NCBI RefSeq assembly: GCF_000276665.1
Contig: NW_004955473.1
Coordinates: forward strand, 7,850,716-7,914,715
Reading direction: 5' to 3'
Source: Chinchilla lanigera
Taxonomy: Eukaryota > Chordata > Mammalia > Rodentia > Chinchillidae
Length of the DNA: 64,000 nt
Numbering within the stretch: the first letter of the stretch is position 1; each line of letters opens with the position of its first letter. Of this stretch, positions 1 to 11,159 are shown in pieces. The notes under the pieces are model-generated. The model ran no database searches, had not been told where the DNA came from, and was given only the letters and a program-made list of their open reading frames with translations. Made by a program: the position numbers and the translations under genes.

Positions 1-274
1 GCCAGCAGGCAGGAAGCTAGCCAGCCAGAAGGCTGGCGCTCCCCACCCGCAGCTCCCTGTGTGCCAGAAGCCCTCCTTCCAGGGAACCACGAGGCTGGGA
101 GTGAGTCACCGGTCTGAAATCCGGCGCTCCCCACCTGAGGCTCCCCATGCACTGGGAGCCCACCCTCTGGGAGCCAGCAGTCAGGAAGCTGGCCAGCCAG
201 AAGGCTGTCGCTCCCCACCCGCAGCTCTCGGTGCGCCAAAAGCCCTCCTTCCAGGGAACCACGAGGCCGGGAGT
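1..274. repeat. GC-rich tandem repeat, 172-bp period, cut by window edge
   Basis: The first copy starts at or before base 1 and a second, partial copy runs 173-274; the segment from gccagcag to gggagt recurs at exactly +172 bases with about 90% identity. Each unit is itself two related halves of about 86 bases, marked by ggcgctcccca near 35 and 123 and a diverged form near 207. The array ends abruptly at 275 in AT-rich sequence. Small ORFs on both strands here are artefacts of high GC. It could be a minisatellite, a satellite edge or a duplicated exon/LTR piece; I do not recognise the unit. Confidence 0.8.
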
Positions 275-275
275 C

Positions 276-905
276 TCTTTCACATGTTTCTTATTTATTT
301 TCTTTTTATTTCATTTTATTTTACTTCTTTCTTAACATTCTCTATCAATTTTTTCCATATGTTAATATGGTATCAGATTTAGAATATTTTGCTCTTTTAT
401 GTCATCTAGATGAGTTGAAACTTATTTTTTAATATAATCTTTACTTTGATATCATTTTGCTTGAAATAAAAAAATTATTGTGTTGATACAAATATAGATA
501 CAGCTACTTTCTATTTTTTAGTTGTATACCGGGATATAATTTAATATTTTCAATAAGTTCTAATGGACTTACTGTGTTTTAATTTTATGTAAATTTTGTA
601 CAAACTTTAATATGAAATTTTGACAGAAAGCATGTAGTGAAATCTTGTTGACTTATGTATTTTAAAATATTTAAATTTTACTTGGAACATACATTCTATT
701 TAATTTGTAAGATATAATTTGAATGTATCTTGACACTAATTATTTTATTTTTAAAAATCTGTTCAATGTTAATTCTGCATTTGTTTCCATTTTCCTCTAG
801 GATATATTGATTACTAGTTTTGCTTTTGTTTTTCATTTTTTTCATTGTTAGCTATGCATTCTTTTTATTTTCTTCATATTTACTATAAAGATTAGAGCAT
901 TACCA
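276..905. other. AT-rich stretch without recognised feature
   Basis: Low-complexity T/A-rich sequence. No ORF of substance, no SINE body and no RNA-like fold was seen. Confidence 0.6.
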
Positions 906-1090
906 GCATAGCAGCACATGCCTGGATTTCTGTGTTCTCTGGGAAGCTGAGGCATAGGACTGCAAATTTAAACCCCGTCTTGGCAAATTACCAAGATTTT
1001 ATTTAAAAAATAAAATTGAAAATTTAATTTAGGATATACCTCAATGAGAAGGTCCTGGGTTCCATCCAGAGCACTGAAAAAAAAAATCAG
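906..1090 (+). mobile_element. Degenerate B1-dID type composite SINE
   Basis: A B1-like left part (cacatgcctggatttctgtg, then gggaagctgaggcatagga and aaccccgtcttggcaaatta) is joined through an A-rich linker to an ID-like right part (taggatatacctcaatgag, then ggtcctgggttccatccag) ending in an A run. This B1 plus ID order is the plan of dimeric rodent SINEs. It is old and diverged. Confidence 0.6.
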
Positions 1091-1880
1091 AAGTTTTTCT
1101 TTTATGAAAATCTAGCATAAACTAATATTTTAATCTTTGGATAGTTTAAGAAATTTTATATATTTCCCATTCAAAAACTAAATATCATATAATGGTACAT
1201 TTCACATAATTTTTAAATTACTATTTCATACAGTTATGTTAAATTTGTCTACATCTTTATTATTTTCATTGATTCTTTCAGCATTTCAGTCTTCAACCAT
1301 GCATCATCTTACTAATAATTTGCATATTGAGGACTAGGTCAAATTAGCATTTGCATCATTACTAATAATAGTATTGCCTAATAGTAATAAACTTCGATTT
1401 TTACTTTAAACATTTTATGTTGAATCCTTCCTAAAGTATATTGTTACTAAGAATGAGTTATTACTCCAGATTTTAATTAATTTTTCCCTTCACTGCCCAC
1501 ATATTCCCTAATCATCTTTTGTTAACTAATCACCTTTATCACATGTACTGAAAGATCAACTATGATCTTGAACCTATTCTGTACTTAGGTGTATTGAACT
1601 CTGTTCATTTGGTGACTGTTCTAATATTTACATATTTGGAATTTTTGTCTAACATTGCTTATTTCTGAAAAAAATGTAAATGGTGCTTATCTCTTTCAAA
1701 AACTAAAAACTAAACTAAACTATCTTTCAGAAACTAATCCCATTACATTATGTATTGGAATCTCATTACTTTAAGGCATTAACTTCTAGATAACTTACAT
1801 AAAAATGTTATTATGTCTAATTATTTCAGAAAAAGATACCACAGTCAGTTTGGGAGAGGCTTATATTTTGTGTTACTTAA
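1091..1880. other. AT-rich stretch without recognised feature
   Basis: No coding, SINE or LTR signature seen; possibly very old L1 debris. Confidence 0.5.
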
Positions 1881-2400
1881 GATTTTTATTTTTTTTCCTG
1901 AGAAAAATTCATATAACAAAAAATTCAACCTATTAAATCATTTAATAATCATAAACCTATTAATTCAACCTTTTAAATCATGCAATTTTGTGGCTGAGAG
2001 TGTTTTTATTATCTTATGCAGCTGTCAACGTTATCTAGTTCTAGAATATTTTCAACAACCCTAAAACAAGTGACACACTCATGAAGTAATTACATTGCAT
2101 TTTCCCATTAACCCCATCCATAATAACTACTGTTCTACTTTCTTTCCCTATGGAATAACTTATTCTGGACATTTTAAATACATAATATCACACAGTATGT
2201 GATATTTTGTATTTGGTATCTGCTTAATTTCAATAAGCATTGCATTTTCAAGTTTTCTATATTGTAGTATGGATTAAAATCAATAATTTATGCCTGACAA
2301 TATTCCAAATTTTGTCTTTCATGAATAATTGTGCTACTAGCAATAGTGCACAAGTTTATGTGAACACGCAATTTTAATTCTTGGTCATACAGTTAAGAAT

Positions 2401-2414
2401 GGAATTTCTAGGTT

Positions 2415-2447
<33 letters not shown>

Positions 2448-2462
2448 GAATTTCTAGGTTTA
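2401..2462 (-). mobile_element. Poly(A)-only retroinsertion with 16-bp target duplication
   Basis: The 16-mer ggaatttctaggttta occurs at 2,401-2,416 and again at 2,447-2,462, and only 30 T residues lie between. Microsatellite growth does not duplicate flanking DNA, so this looks like L1-machinery insertion of a bare poly(A) tail in the minus orientation. The host is the old antisense L1. Confidence 0.75.
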
Positions 2463-2684
2463 AATGGCAACTGTTTGACAATTTGTGGAATTCCTAAACA
2501 AGTTTATGTCAACTGTGGTATTTTAAATTCCTGTGAGCAATGTATGAATGATGATATTATTTCCCACTGGTTTTAGATTTTTTAAAATTTTCTGTTTCTT
2601 GTTTGCTTGTTTGTTTTCTTTTAATTGCAGCCATCCTGGAATATGTGAACTTATATTGCATTGTAGTTTTAATTTGTATTCTTT

Positions 2685-2805
2685 TTTATTTTAAAGAGAA
2701 AAGAACAAAAAAAATAATAAAAACAAAGACAAAAATAAAAACAACACAAAAGCTATAAAAAAGATACAGAATTTCAAAGCAAGATCATAGAAAATCTTAC
2801 GTGCA
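2685..2805 (-). mobile_element. Short A-rich insertion, relative of the 60,453-60,762 element
   Basis: L1 continuity breaks after about 2,680 and resumes near 2,814. The inserted sequence (ttattttaaagagaaaag, then acaacacaaaagctataaaa, then cagaatttcaaagcaagatc) matches the reverse complement of the right part of the element at 60,453-60,762 along about 110 bases. A short tattctt duplication flanks it. The family is not recognised. Confidence 0.5.
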
Positions 2806-3074
2806 TATTCTTTATTGAGTAGAGATGTTGATGATCTTCTCTTATGCTTATTGACAAATTATATATCTTTTGAGAAGTGTTATGGAATTATTTTTGCCAT
2901 TTTAGTTATTTCTTTTCAATGTTCCATTTTATAAACCATTTATAAATTTATAAATTCTACTAAAAAACTGCCTAAAAGATAAAAGATATATGATGTGCAA
3001 TACTTTTATTCTAATTGTGCAGATTGTCTTTTTACTTCCCTGACAATATCTTTTAATGTGAAAAGTAATAAATG

Positions 3075-3240
3075 TAAGCCAGGCCTGGTGGCACATGCCT
3101 ATAAACCGAGCACTCAGGAGGCTGAGGCAAGAGGACCATTGCAAATATGAGACCAACCTGGGCTACAAAGTGACCTCAATGCACGCTGAGCTTCACTGTA
3201 ATATCCTGTCTCAAAACAACAATAAATAAATAAATAAATA
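3075..3240 (+). mobile_element. B1 SINE (7SL-derived)
   Basis: Contains the B1 body: gccaggcctggtggcacatg, gcactcaggaggctgaggca, gagaccaacctgggctacaa, and atcctgtctcaaaacaac, followed by an (AAAT)n tail at about 3,222-3,242. Inserted in antisense L1. Confidence 0.9.
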
Positions 3241-3437
3241 CATAAATGTATCCTATGACCAATTTACTAATCTTTCCTTTGCTACTTGTGATTTCTTTAA
3301 TATTATTTCAAAAACTGTTTTCTATCCTAAAGTAATGAAAATTTATATATGTTTCCTTCCAGTAGATTTATAATATTATCTCTTAGGATAGGTCTTTATC
3401 TTGTTAATTTTTGTATGTAGTGTTAGGCAAGGGTCAT

Positions 3438-3556
3438 ATGTCCAGCATTTTATGTGCAGCATTTTATGATTCCACGAATACACTGGAGGTTAAAAAAAAA
3501 AAAAAAGCATTATTCTCTCAAATATCTCAATTCTAGAACTTTACTCCTCAGGTCTA
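3438..3556. repeat. Interspersed direct duplicate, copy 1 (copy 2 at 5,338-5,440)
   Basis: catatgtccagcatttta, ttttatgattcca, gaatacactgaaggtta-like, cattatt, and ctcaattctagaactttact recur in the same order and orientation at 5,338-5,440 with about 85% identity. This copy also holds a 15-A run and an internal doubling of the gcattttatg motif. Either two copies of an unnamed old repeat or a local duplication. Confidence 0.6.
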
Positions 3557-3689
3557 CTTTCTTTTCCTTGCATGTAGATGTTACTTGTCCAAGCACAACT
3601 TGTAGAAAAGGTTATTCTTTCAGTTTCAAATGACCCTACTACACTTCTTGTAAATCATTGGAGAATACCTGACAATTAATCTTAATTAT

Positions 3690-3960
3690 CAATTTTACTT
3701 GATGAAGAGACTCTTAGGAAGTTGAGTAGGTCATGGCTGATTCTCACAATTGAATGTGCATTTTCAAGGTGGGGCCCAGTTGGAATGCACAACTTTGTAT
3801 GATATATCTCCTGCTGATGCTTTCCCCCGGTTGTGCTTCTCAGCTGCCATGAATTGAGCAGCGTGGCTCCACTGTGCGTTTCTGCTGTGATATACCTGCC
3901 TTGAGCCAGGCAACCACGATCTAATACTTCTGAAAACATCGTCAAATTAACCTTCTCCTT
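3690..3960. mobile_element. LTR-like or ancient repeat, unassigned
   Basis: A block richer in GC than its surroundings, with ggtggggcccagttggaatg, gctgccatgaattgagcagc and ccttgagccaggcaaccacg. The tone resembles rodent MaLR LTRs (atgagctgagcagc type motif), but I cannot align the ends. Weak ORFs here are not coding. Confidence 0.35.
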
Positions 3961-4119
3961 CTTTAAAGTGAGAGCATTAGGTATTTTAGACCAGCAATGG
4001 GAAAGCTGTGCAGTACAACAAAGATGTATGAAGCTACTTATGCAATCTCAATTTTATTGCATTTCTCTAATTATCTACCCTGATTATGTAAATAAAAGTA
4101 ATTTTAATTCTTAATTTCC

Positions 4120-4530
4120 TGTTATGGTTTATATTAGATATTCCTCCCAATGCCTTATGCACTCATAGGTGGAGTTTTTGGTAGGTGAGTCAATCATGGA
4201 TGACTCCATTGATGAGTTTACAGCTAAATGTGATGCTAGGAGGTGAACCTGGGTGAGAGGAGGTGGATTAATGAGGATGTGGTTTGGAAGGGGCTACCAT
4301 CTCCTTTTCTTCTCCTTGACAGTTCTTTCTCTTCGCTTCTTGCCTAATATTCCATGTGCACGTTCTATGTGCTGCCCTGTTCGGCCATGCTGCCCTGCTT
4401 CGCAGCCCTAAACAATAGACTGAAACCTCTACAAACTGTGAGCCAAAAAATACTTTTTTTTCTCCTTTAACATGTGGATGACACGTATTTTTCAAAAGTG
4501 ATGAAAAAATAACTAAGCCATTTCCCATGT
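4120..4530 (+). mobile_element. MaLR-type solo LTR
   Basis: Starts tgttatggtttatattagat and carries the MaLR landmarks: agtcaatcatggatgac, ctaggaggtgaacctgggtg, the pyrimidine-rich centre, and aaactgtgagccaaaaaata near the polyadenylation region. No internal retroviral genes. Short ORFs in it are non-coding. Confidence 0.65.
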
Positions 4531-4539
4531 GGACGTGTC

Positions 4540-5337
4540 TTCACAGTTCTACTTGTCTAATTGTCTTGCTGGAGCTCTTGGTTTAAAGTTCAGTGGAAGT
4601 GGTAAGAACATTTCTACTCTTGCTGCAACTTTTAAGTAGGAAGTTTTACCGTTAAAAGCAAAAGACATGTGTATATAATTTTATAATAAAAACAAAATAA
4701 ATAATTATAATAACTAAAAATAAAATATGAATTATGGTCAAATGCAGATAATGCAGAGTTTATCATTTTAAGTGTTTTTATGTGCACAACTCAGTAGTAA
4801 TAATTATATTCTCATTGTTGTGCAACAGAGCTCCAATTTTTTGTTCATATTCCATTAATTTCCTTTTTCTATGTAGACTGTATTTTCTTCTTATTCTCAT
4901 GCCTGCTAATTTATTATTAAAAATGGGTATTTTGAGTATTATAACATGGATACATGGGAATTTGTCTTTACTTTCCCTTCTCCACTAGTCATTGTTGTTT
5001 TATTGATTTTTATATTACATTTCATTTAATGCTTTTTATAAACTAAATGTTAATCCATATTTTTCACATGTAGCCACAGAAGTATTGATCTTTTCACTCA
5101 GTTTTCAGGCAGTGATTTGACAAAAGGGTCATGATATACATAAAATATATCTCCAGAAATCATTCATTCATTGATAAAATGCTCTCTGTTTTTGTTGCTG
5201 CACGTCTTCAACACTTATGCTGTAAGTTTACAACTCTGCCTTAGCCTAAACTTCCTATTTGTAAAGATCCTAGAACCCATCCAGAGGTAATTCTTCAGTT
5301 CTTTCTCCAATAGCTTTTTACTTTTACTAAATTCATG
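4540..5337. other. No recognised feature
   Basis: AT-rich; possible remnants of antisense L1 3' sequence near 4,750-5,200 (tgtgcacaactcagtagtaa, ttcatattccattaattt) but too diverged to assign. Confidence 0.4.
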
Positions 5338-5440
5338 GACATATGTCCAGCATTTTATGATTCCAGGAATACACTGAAGGTTAGCAAAAACATTATTCGG
5401 TCAAATGTCTCAATTATGAACTTTGCTCCTGAGCTTTTTA
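5338..5440. repeat. Interspersed direct duplicate, copy 2
   Basis: Second copy of the block at 3,438-3,556, same orientation, about 1.9 kb away. Confidence 0.6.
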
Positions 5441-6690
5441 ATCTACATTTTGCCCTGGTATCCTGTAAATACTTTTTATGTATTCACAGGTGATAACTTG
5501 TGCAGTGAGAAAGTTCCAGATTAGGTAATGTAATGACAAGTCTTTGAGCAGGCCAATACAGGAAGCCACCACAATGGTAGAAACCAGCAACCTCAGTTCT
5601 TTGCTAATTATATCCATCCCTCCCATCAACATGGAAATCTGTATCAAAATTATGTGCTGTTATCTTCAGGATAACTGTGAAGCTGTAAACATGGCAAAGA
5701 ATCAGAATAAAAGAAATGTTATAAAGTTCTCCATTTGCCAAAATTCAGCTGATTTTATTTCCCTAGATAAATGTTCTTTTCTTGCCTACAAATTTTTAGC
5801 TCATTTTCAGAGTGCTGACCATGACTCCGAACAGTTTTACCCTGTGTTCATTCTTTTTATGGACAACTGTATGTTTGCATTCCCCTAATCTGTATATTCA
5901 CTAACTTCTCATCCATTTTTTTAATTGTCTTTATATAAATCTTATTTTTCCTAATGTAAATTTTCCTAGGAAAATTATCTGTATTGCTATTATTTTAAAT
6001 TGAGTATTTTCACTCTTTATATTTTATATTTCATAGATTACAACCTTATTCATTGTCTAATTTAGTGGTTTTCAGTCAGTTTGGAGAAAGATTTGATTGT
6101 AACAAGGAGCATGATGGTATTACTAGCATCTGAATTCTGGAGATGTAATGAAACCTGCCACACTGCACATGAATGAGCTGAACATCCACCATCATAGAGC
6201 CATCTGCTCTAGAATACCAACACTACCATTGTTGAGAAGTTCTGCTGAAATTTGTTGTAAATATTTCTCACTTGACTATCTTCAGTTTCCTATGTGTAGT
6301 TGTATAACATCGACAAATAATAATGGGTCTCTTCATTCTAATTTAACACTTTATACCTTACTATTTTAGAATGCCCATAACACAGAAAAAGATAATACTT
6401 TTGTCTTATATCCAGGTTTTATAAGAGTATATTTATAATGTTTCTATTAGATATACCTAGAGGACTTTCAGTTTTCACTTTGATTTTTTCCGAGTTAAAT
6501 ATTTTTCCATATATTACCACTCTAGAAAATATAGCCAAATTTATGTTGTGATACTAATAAAATATGTTCTACTTTCTTTAAAGAGATCAGTTTCCACATT
6601 TACTTTTGGTAGAATTTTAGATTATGTATATCTCAATATTTTATAACTGTGTTTTCTCTTTTAACTATCAGTTAAATTGTGGTTGAGGCT
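5441..6690. other. No recognised feature
   Basis: The longest open frame is 5,544-5,888 (plus, 114 residues), which has no motif, signal peptide or repeat I can see and overlaps an antisense frame of similar size; chance is the best reading. Confidence 0.5.
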
Positions 6691-6692
6691 CT

Positions 6693-6733
<41 letters not shown>
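6691..6733. repeat. (TA)n microsatellite
   Basis: About 20 uninterrupted TA units. Confidence 0.95.
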
Positions 6734-6736
<3 letters not shown>

Positions 6737-8140
6737 CTATTGCTTAATAGCATGAAAGCTCATGTCTTGATTTTTATTTTGTAAAACATTATTTCATAAC
6801 TATAATTTTATTCTTAACATTCTATTACATGAACTACTACATACATAAGGCATTCTGAATAATAACAAAAGAATACTTTTATTTTTCTCAATTTCTTATC
6901 AATTCCTGACCAGATTATATTAATGTTTTCGATTCTCATTTGTCTACTTTTATATCTTTATATATGTAAGATATATCTAAAAGTATTAGTTTTAAAAACT
7001 TGACTCTCAAGATAAAAAGAAGTAAAAATTTATCTTATATCCTTTTATAGTTTTATGCGGAAGTCAACAATATATAGTTATATTATTTCTACATTATCAT
7101 AATTCATAATATTTAAATTCTGCTTGAAACCATAATTCTCTGTTTGATATAACACCTGTAGTTTAATGAATTTGAGGCTCAACATCTCTGGGTTTACCTA
7201 AGAGGTGTGATAAAAAATAAGTTAAGTGGTTAAAAAATTATAATAAAAGACATACTACTATGCAAACCCCTCAAATCCTCCCTCTTTCTTCAAATATATT
7301 TATTCCATTCATTGTTTTTGAGGTTTTCAGGAACAATTCTGGAAGTCATCTCTCATGAGTGTCTTTCTGGGTGTGTTATTGTGCCTGTGTTGATGTTCTG
7401 AGTTGACTTAAAGCATTTACTCTTCAAGTTCATTTTTGCTGTGGAGAAGAGTTAGAAGTAGCCCTGTACCAGAACCACTGAAAAGGATGGATAAGGAGTC
7501 AGTGCAATGCTTTTTACAAAGCTGCCTTTTCATTGGATGGCACTTGGAAACTGCATTCGCAGTACTTTTCATCACACCTAGTAAAGACACTCACAAAATA
7601 GACTTCCAGAACTCATTCAAGAAGTGACAAGAAGAATAGAACAAGTATGTTCAAAAGGATTGAGTGGCTCTGAAGGGGATTAGTGGCAATGTGCTTTTAC
7701 TGTAACAAATTTTTTGAACTTAAACATTCACCAAGTATTTTGATCAGATTTTGTGCATTTTCTTTCATTCTCTGTTTGTCTGATACTGTTCTTCCATTAG
7801 TTTAGTTCAGAAGGAGTTATGAGAACTACACTCTATGAATTTTTGAAAATTCAAATATCATACCCTGCTACTAATATATGTGTATTAATATTTGTTGAAA
7901 TAATATTTAAAATCATATTTTCTTTTGTTGAAGATTCACTGGACATATTTCTTTGGTTTGTAGTATGATAGATGATGTAAATTTCTGAGAGACTTACCAT
8001 ACTTCCTTTTTTGTATAATTTTGTTTTTAGGTTAGGATCACCAAATGATATTCCTTCCACTTTCAAGCCTAGAAATTTGACTAACATCTTTTTATGTAAA
8101 TTGTTTTGTGAGCCGCTTTTAAAAGTACATTAATTAAATA
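6734..8140. other. No recognised feature
   Basis: AT-rich. 7,320-7,700 is slightly less AT-rich but has no ORF above 63 residues and no family resemblance. Confidence 0.5.
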
Positions 8141-8142
8141 CT

Positions 8143-8230
8143 ATGCAGGGCAGACTGGTGCACGCCAGTAATCCCAGCACTCAGGAGACTGAGGCAGAAA
8201 CATTGCCACAAATTGGAGGCCAGGTTGGCC
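8143..8230 (+). mobile_element. B1 SINE, 5' half only
   Basis: gcagactggtgcacgccagt, atcccagcactcaggagact and gaggcagaaacattgccac are the first half of a B1; the rest is missing. A poly(T) run follows at 8,263-8,283. Confidence 0.8.
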
Positions 8231-10570
8231 TCATGTCCTTTTATTAACTCATTTTCTCAGTCTGTTTTTTTTTTTTTTTTTTTGCATACCTCTTGTTTAA
8301 GCTTATCAGTTTACTTTCTTTATTCCATTTCAAACATAGGACAGGTATATTTTACCTTTCTTTCACTTTTTTTTAAGTTCAGTTCTTATACTTTATATCT
8401 CCTATGGTTTTGCTGCATCTTCTCTGACTTCTTATTTTTATTACTTCAACTCCGATTTTAAAGACATGATTGTTTAATTGTACTAATTGAACTTACAATG
8501 ATTCAGTAATACTGTCTGTTACTGCAAAGTATTTTTCTCTTCTTTTAGTCTGCCATTTGTTTTCCTGCTCCTTACACTATGTGTCTAAGAATACTGTATA
8601 CATTTATATATCATTTTGACTGCTCTTTAGTTTTTATTTGTATTTGAATAAAGCAAGTCTCCATAGAAGTATGCAAAGGTTAATGGGGAGGCAATGCTAG
8701 TAAAGTGTTATTTTAATTATTAGCTTGTATGAGAGCTATTTAACATTTTACTTCTCAATACTTCAGTCTGACCAGTTTATCCCTAATTGAATAGAAGGAT
8801 TATAAAGTATTACTCTATAAATGGCCATGTTCACCTTTCTAAACAGTTGCTTTTGCTGTTTAGAGCATGTCACACATTTTGGTAATTTTAATTTTGCTAT
8901 TTTGAAATTTATAGCTGCAGATTTTCTTCTTAATTTTATTGCTGTGTGTCTTTTGATTTTCTCTGCATTCTGCAGTCCTTCCCCATATACTGTGGCTCAG
9001 AGATACAGACATCTTGCAATTTTACTAAAATTTGTTTTAATGGGAACCTTATTTTGGAATAACTTTTTTAATACAATGGATGTTGTTTCCTGTACTTCTC
9101 TTTAAATCTTGAACTCCAAAAGACTCACATTATATATATTTTGACATTTGTAGACCATAGTTAGTCCTTTCACCAGTTTAGCTTTAGAGTACTTTTGATT
9201 TGACTTTTCATGTATCTACAATAAAATATATTCAATAACTGACAATTTTAGAGCTTTCTGATTATTTCTATGTTCACTTTTAAACATAGTAAAAAGTTTT
9301 ATCTAATAGATTTCCTTCTAGGGAAGGTTTAACTGAATGAGTAATCTTGTAGTTTACTCAAACTTATCTCTGTATCCTTGGTTCATTAAAAGATATGTAG
9401 TTGTGCAAATTATAAATGACCTTTTCAGCATTGTAGATGACTTTTGGAACATCAGGAACAAACCCTGCTTTATTTGCTTCTGAATACTGCCAGGCAGAAT
9501 TGCCTAAATATCTGTCATCTTCAGGTTTATGATGAACTTTGTGTGCTAAACACTGTGCCGAATCAGTTCATTAGCAGCTTTGCCAGTTGCTTCCTCTTTT
9601 CATCGTTTCTTTTCATCACTGCTGTTAGCTGTGCCCTAGTTCCAAAATATCTATTAACATAAAATAGCCTCGTATAGAGAAATAGACTGTTAACAGAATA
9701 AATTTTCTTCTTTATACTGTAGATGGGTTCTTACTTCCAATAACTGTATGGAATGGCCCAACTATAACACTAAGAAAATCTGTGCGTGTATATACATACA
9801 GACAGTAAATATATAGATGAACATACAGACACAAAGAGATACAAGGACACATGTTTAGAAATAAATAGAATGGCATGCATGTACATATAAACGTGAAAAT
9901 AAACTTCAAACTACTATCTATGCACAGTCAGCACTTTATTAGTTAGATTCTAACATGATTATTTACCTTAGTATTTATAATATAAAATTATTTAATCTAT
10001 GTATAATATAATATAGTATTCCAGGGTTACTATCTTTAGAGGTTTGTGGCTTATCTTCAAAATACAAAAACTATAGTTAAAATAAATTCAATTTCCAAAG
10101 ATATTCATAAGGTTTTGTTCATATAACATCCAACCAAGAGCAATAAAGTGAATGATATGTATTTTTATTTATTGAGCAAATTATATTGATATACATTCTG
10201 TAATATACTGGGGAAATTTTTGGTACATTAATGTTAAGGAAACATTCTGAAACGCAAATGTGACTAATTGTTGATGGTGGTGTTACTAGTACTAATAATA
10301 TAGTAAAAAATAACAAGAGTAGTAACTTATGTTCATTGAGTTCTTATGAAAGAAGAAATAAGTATTGCGTAGATTATTGTATATAATTCTCAAAATAAGT
10401 TGCAGAAGTCACCAATACCATCTAAAAATTACAGATATGATAAATGAAACTTACAATGATTATTTAACTTATCCAATACTTACACAATGTATCCATTAGT
10501 TTTAAATTAAAATGCATTCCTTTCACTGTATATTGGAAATATTCACCATGATGTACCAATATAAAATGCA
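8231..10570. other. No recognised feature
   Basis: AT-rich non-coding sequence with small chance ORFs (for example 94 residues at 8,821-9,105). Short TA/TATG runs occur at 10,571-10,600. Confidence 0.5.
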
Positions 10571-10609
10571 TTATATATGCATATATGCATATATATATAT
10601 TTTAATTAT

Positions 10610-10965
10610 TTTTCTCTTGTTGCTGAGCAAAATACTCAACACACAAAGTTCAAGGAGAAAATTTGTATTTAACTCACAGTTTTTAGAGGTTTTATTCCTT
10701 CACTGGCTTGCTCTAAGGCAAGGTGGCATGGCAGAGAGGTAACCATTTGTGTTGGCAGAAGACAGCAAAAGCTACAAGAGAGAGGATAATAAAGCTTCTT
10801 TCCTTTCCTTTTATTGTATATAGGCTACCTGCCCTAGGGTGGGTGTAACTCTCACATCCATAATCTCAGCATTAGATCATGAATCTATCCTAAACTTTAG
10901 AAGCCAGCACCCATGACTGCATGAGGCTTTGGGAGGACATCTAGATACAAACCCTAACATATGTA
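10610..10965 (-). mobile_element. MaLR/MLT-type LTR, antisense
   Basis: Reverse complement of the MaLR plan: tgttgctgagcaaaatactc (from the LTR 3' end), ttaactcacagtttttagag, aaggtggcatggcagagagg, and ctttgggaggacatctagat, then acaaaccctaacata at the LTR start. Diverged and solitary. Confidence 0.65.
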
Positions 10966-11033
10966 TATACAATAACTAAATAGCTACATAATCCTCCCTG
11001 TCTAATGAGGACTATCTTTGATTTCACCTTATT

Positions 11034-11159
11034 AAAATTTTCCTACGTGGGCCTGGGGATTTAGCTCAGCGGCAAAGTGCCTGCCTGGCAAGCGCAAGGT
11101 CGTGAGTTCGGTTCCCGGTACCGGAAAAAAAAAAAAAAAAAAAAAAAATTTTCCTACGT
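11034..11159 (+). mobile_element. ID SINE with perfect 15-bp target duplication
   Basis: The body starts at 11,049 (gggcctggggatttagctca), with a box-A-like tagctcagcgg and box-B-like gagttcggttccc, and ends in about 24 A. The 15-mer aaaattttcctacgt flanks it at 11,034-11,048 and 11,145-11,159 without mismatch, so the insertion is recent. Derived from tRNA-Ala. Confidence 0.95.

Larger units (their letters stand above)
1881..3450 (-). mobile_element. L1 3' half, antisense, old, with three insertions
   Basis: Read on the plus strand this matches the familiar reverse complement of the L1 ORF2 C-terminus and 3' UTR: a run like tattctggacattttaaat, then the 'isolated variant' block around aatagtgcacaagtttatg, gtagttttaatttgtatt, gatgttgatgatcttctc, and the block gttaatttttgtatgtagtg near 3,400. 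It is interrupted by a poly(T) insertion (2,417-2,446), a 121-base insertion (2,685-2,805) and a B1 (3,075-3,240). The reading frame is broken throughout. Confidence 0.7.

Noticed and set aside
17..382. Pro/Ser/Gly-rich coding frames on both strands
   Set aside because: They arise from the GC-rich 172-bp tandem repeat, whose period is not a multiple of three, so the frames do not repeat as protein.
11049..11148. Functional tRNA-Ala genes
   Set aside because: The tRNA-like bodies carry A tails, target duplications and many copies, so they are ID SINEs, not tRNA genes.
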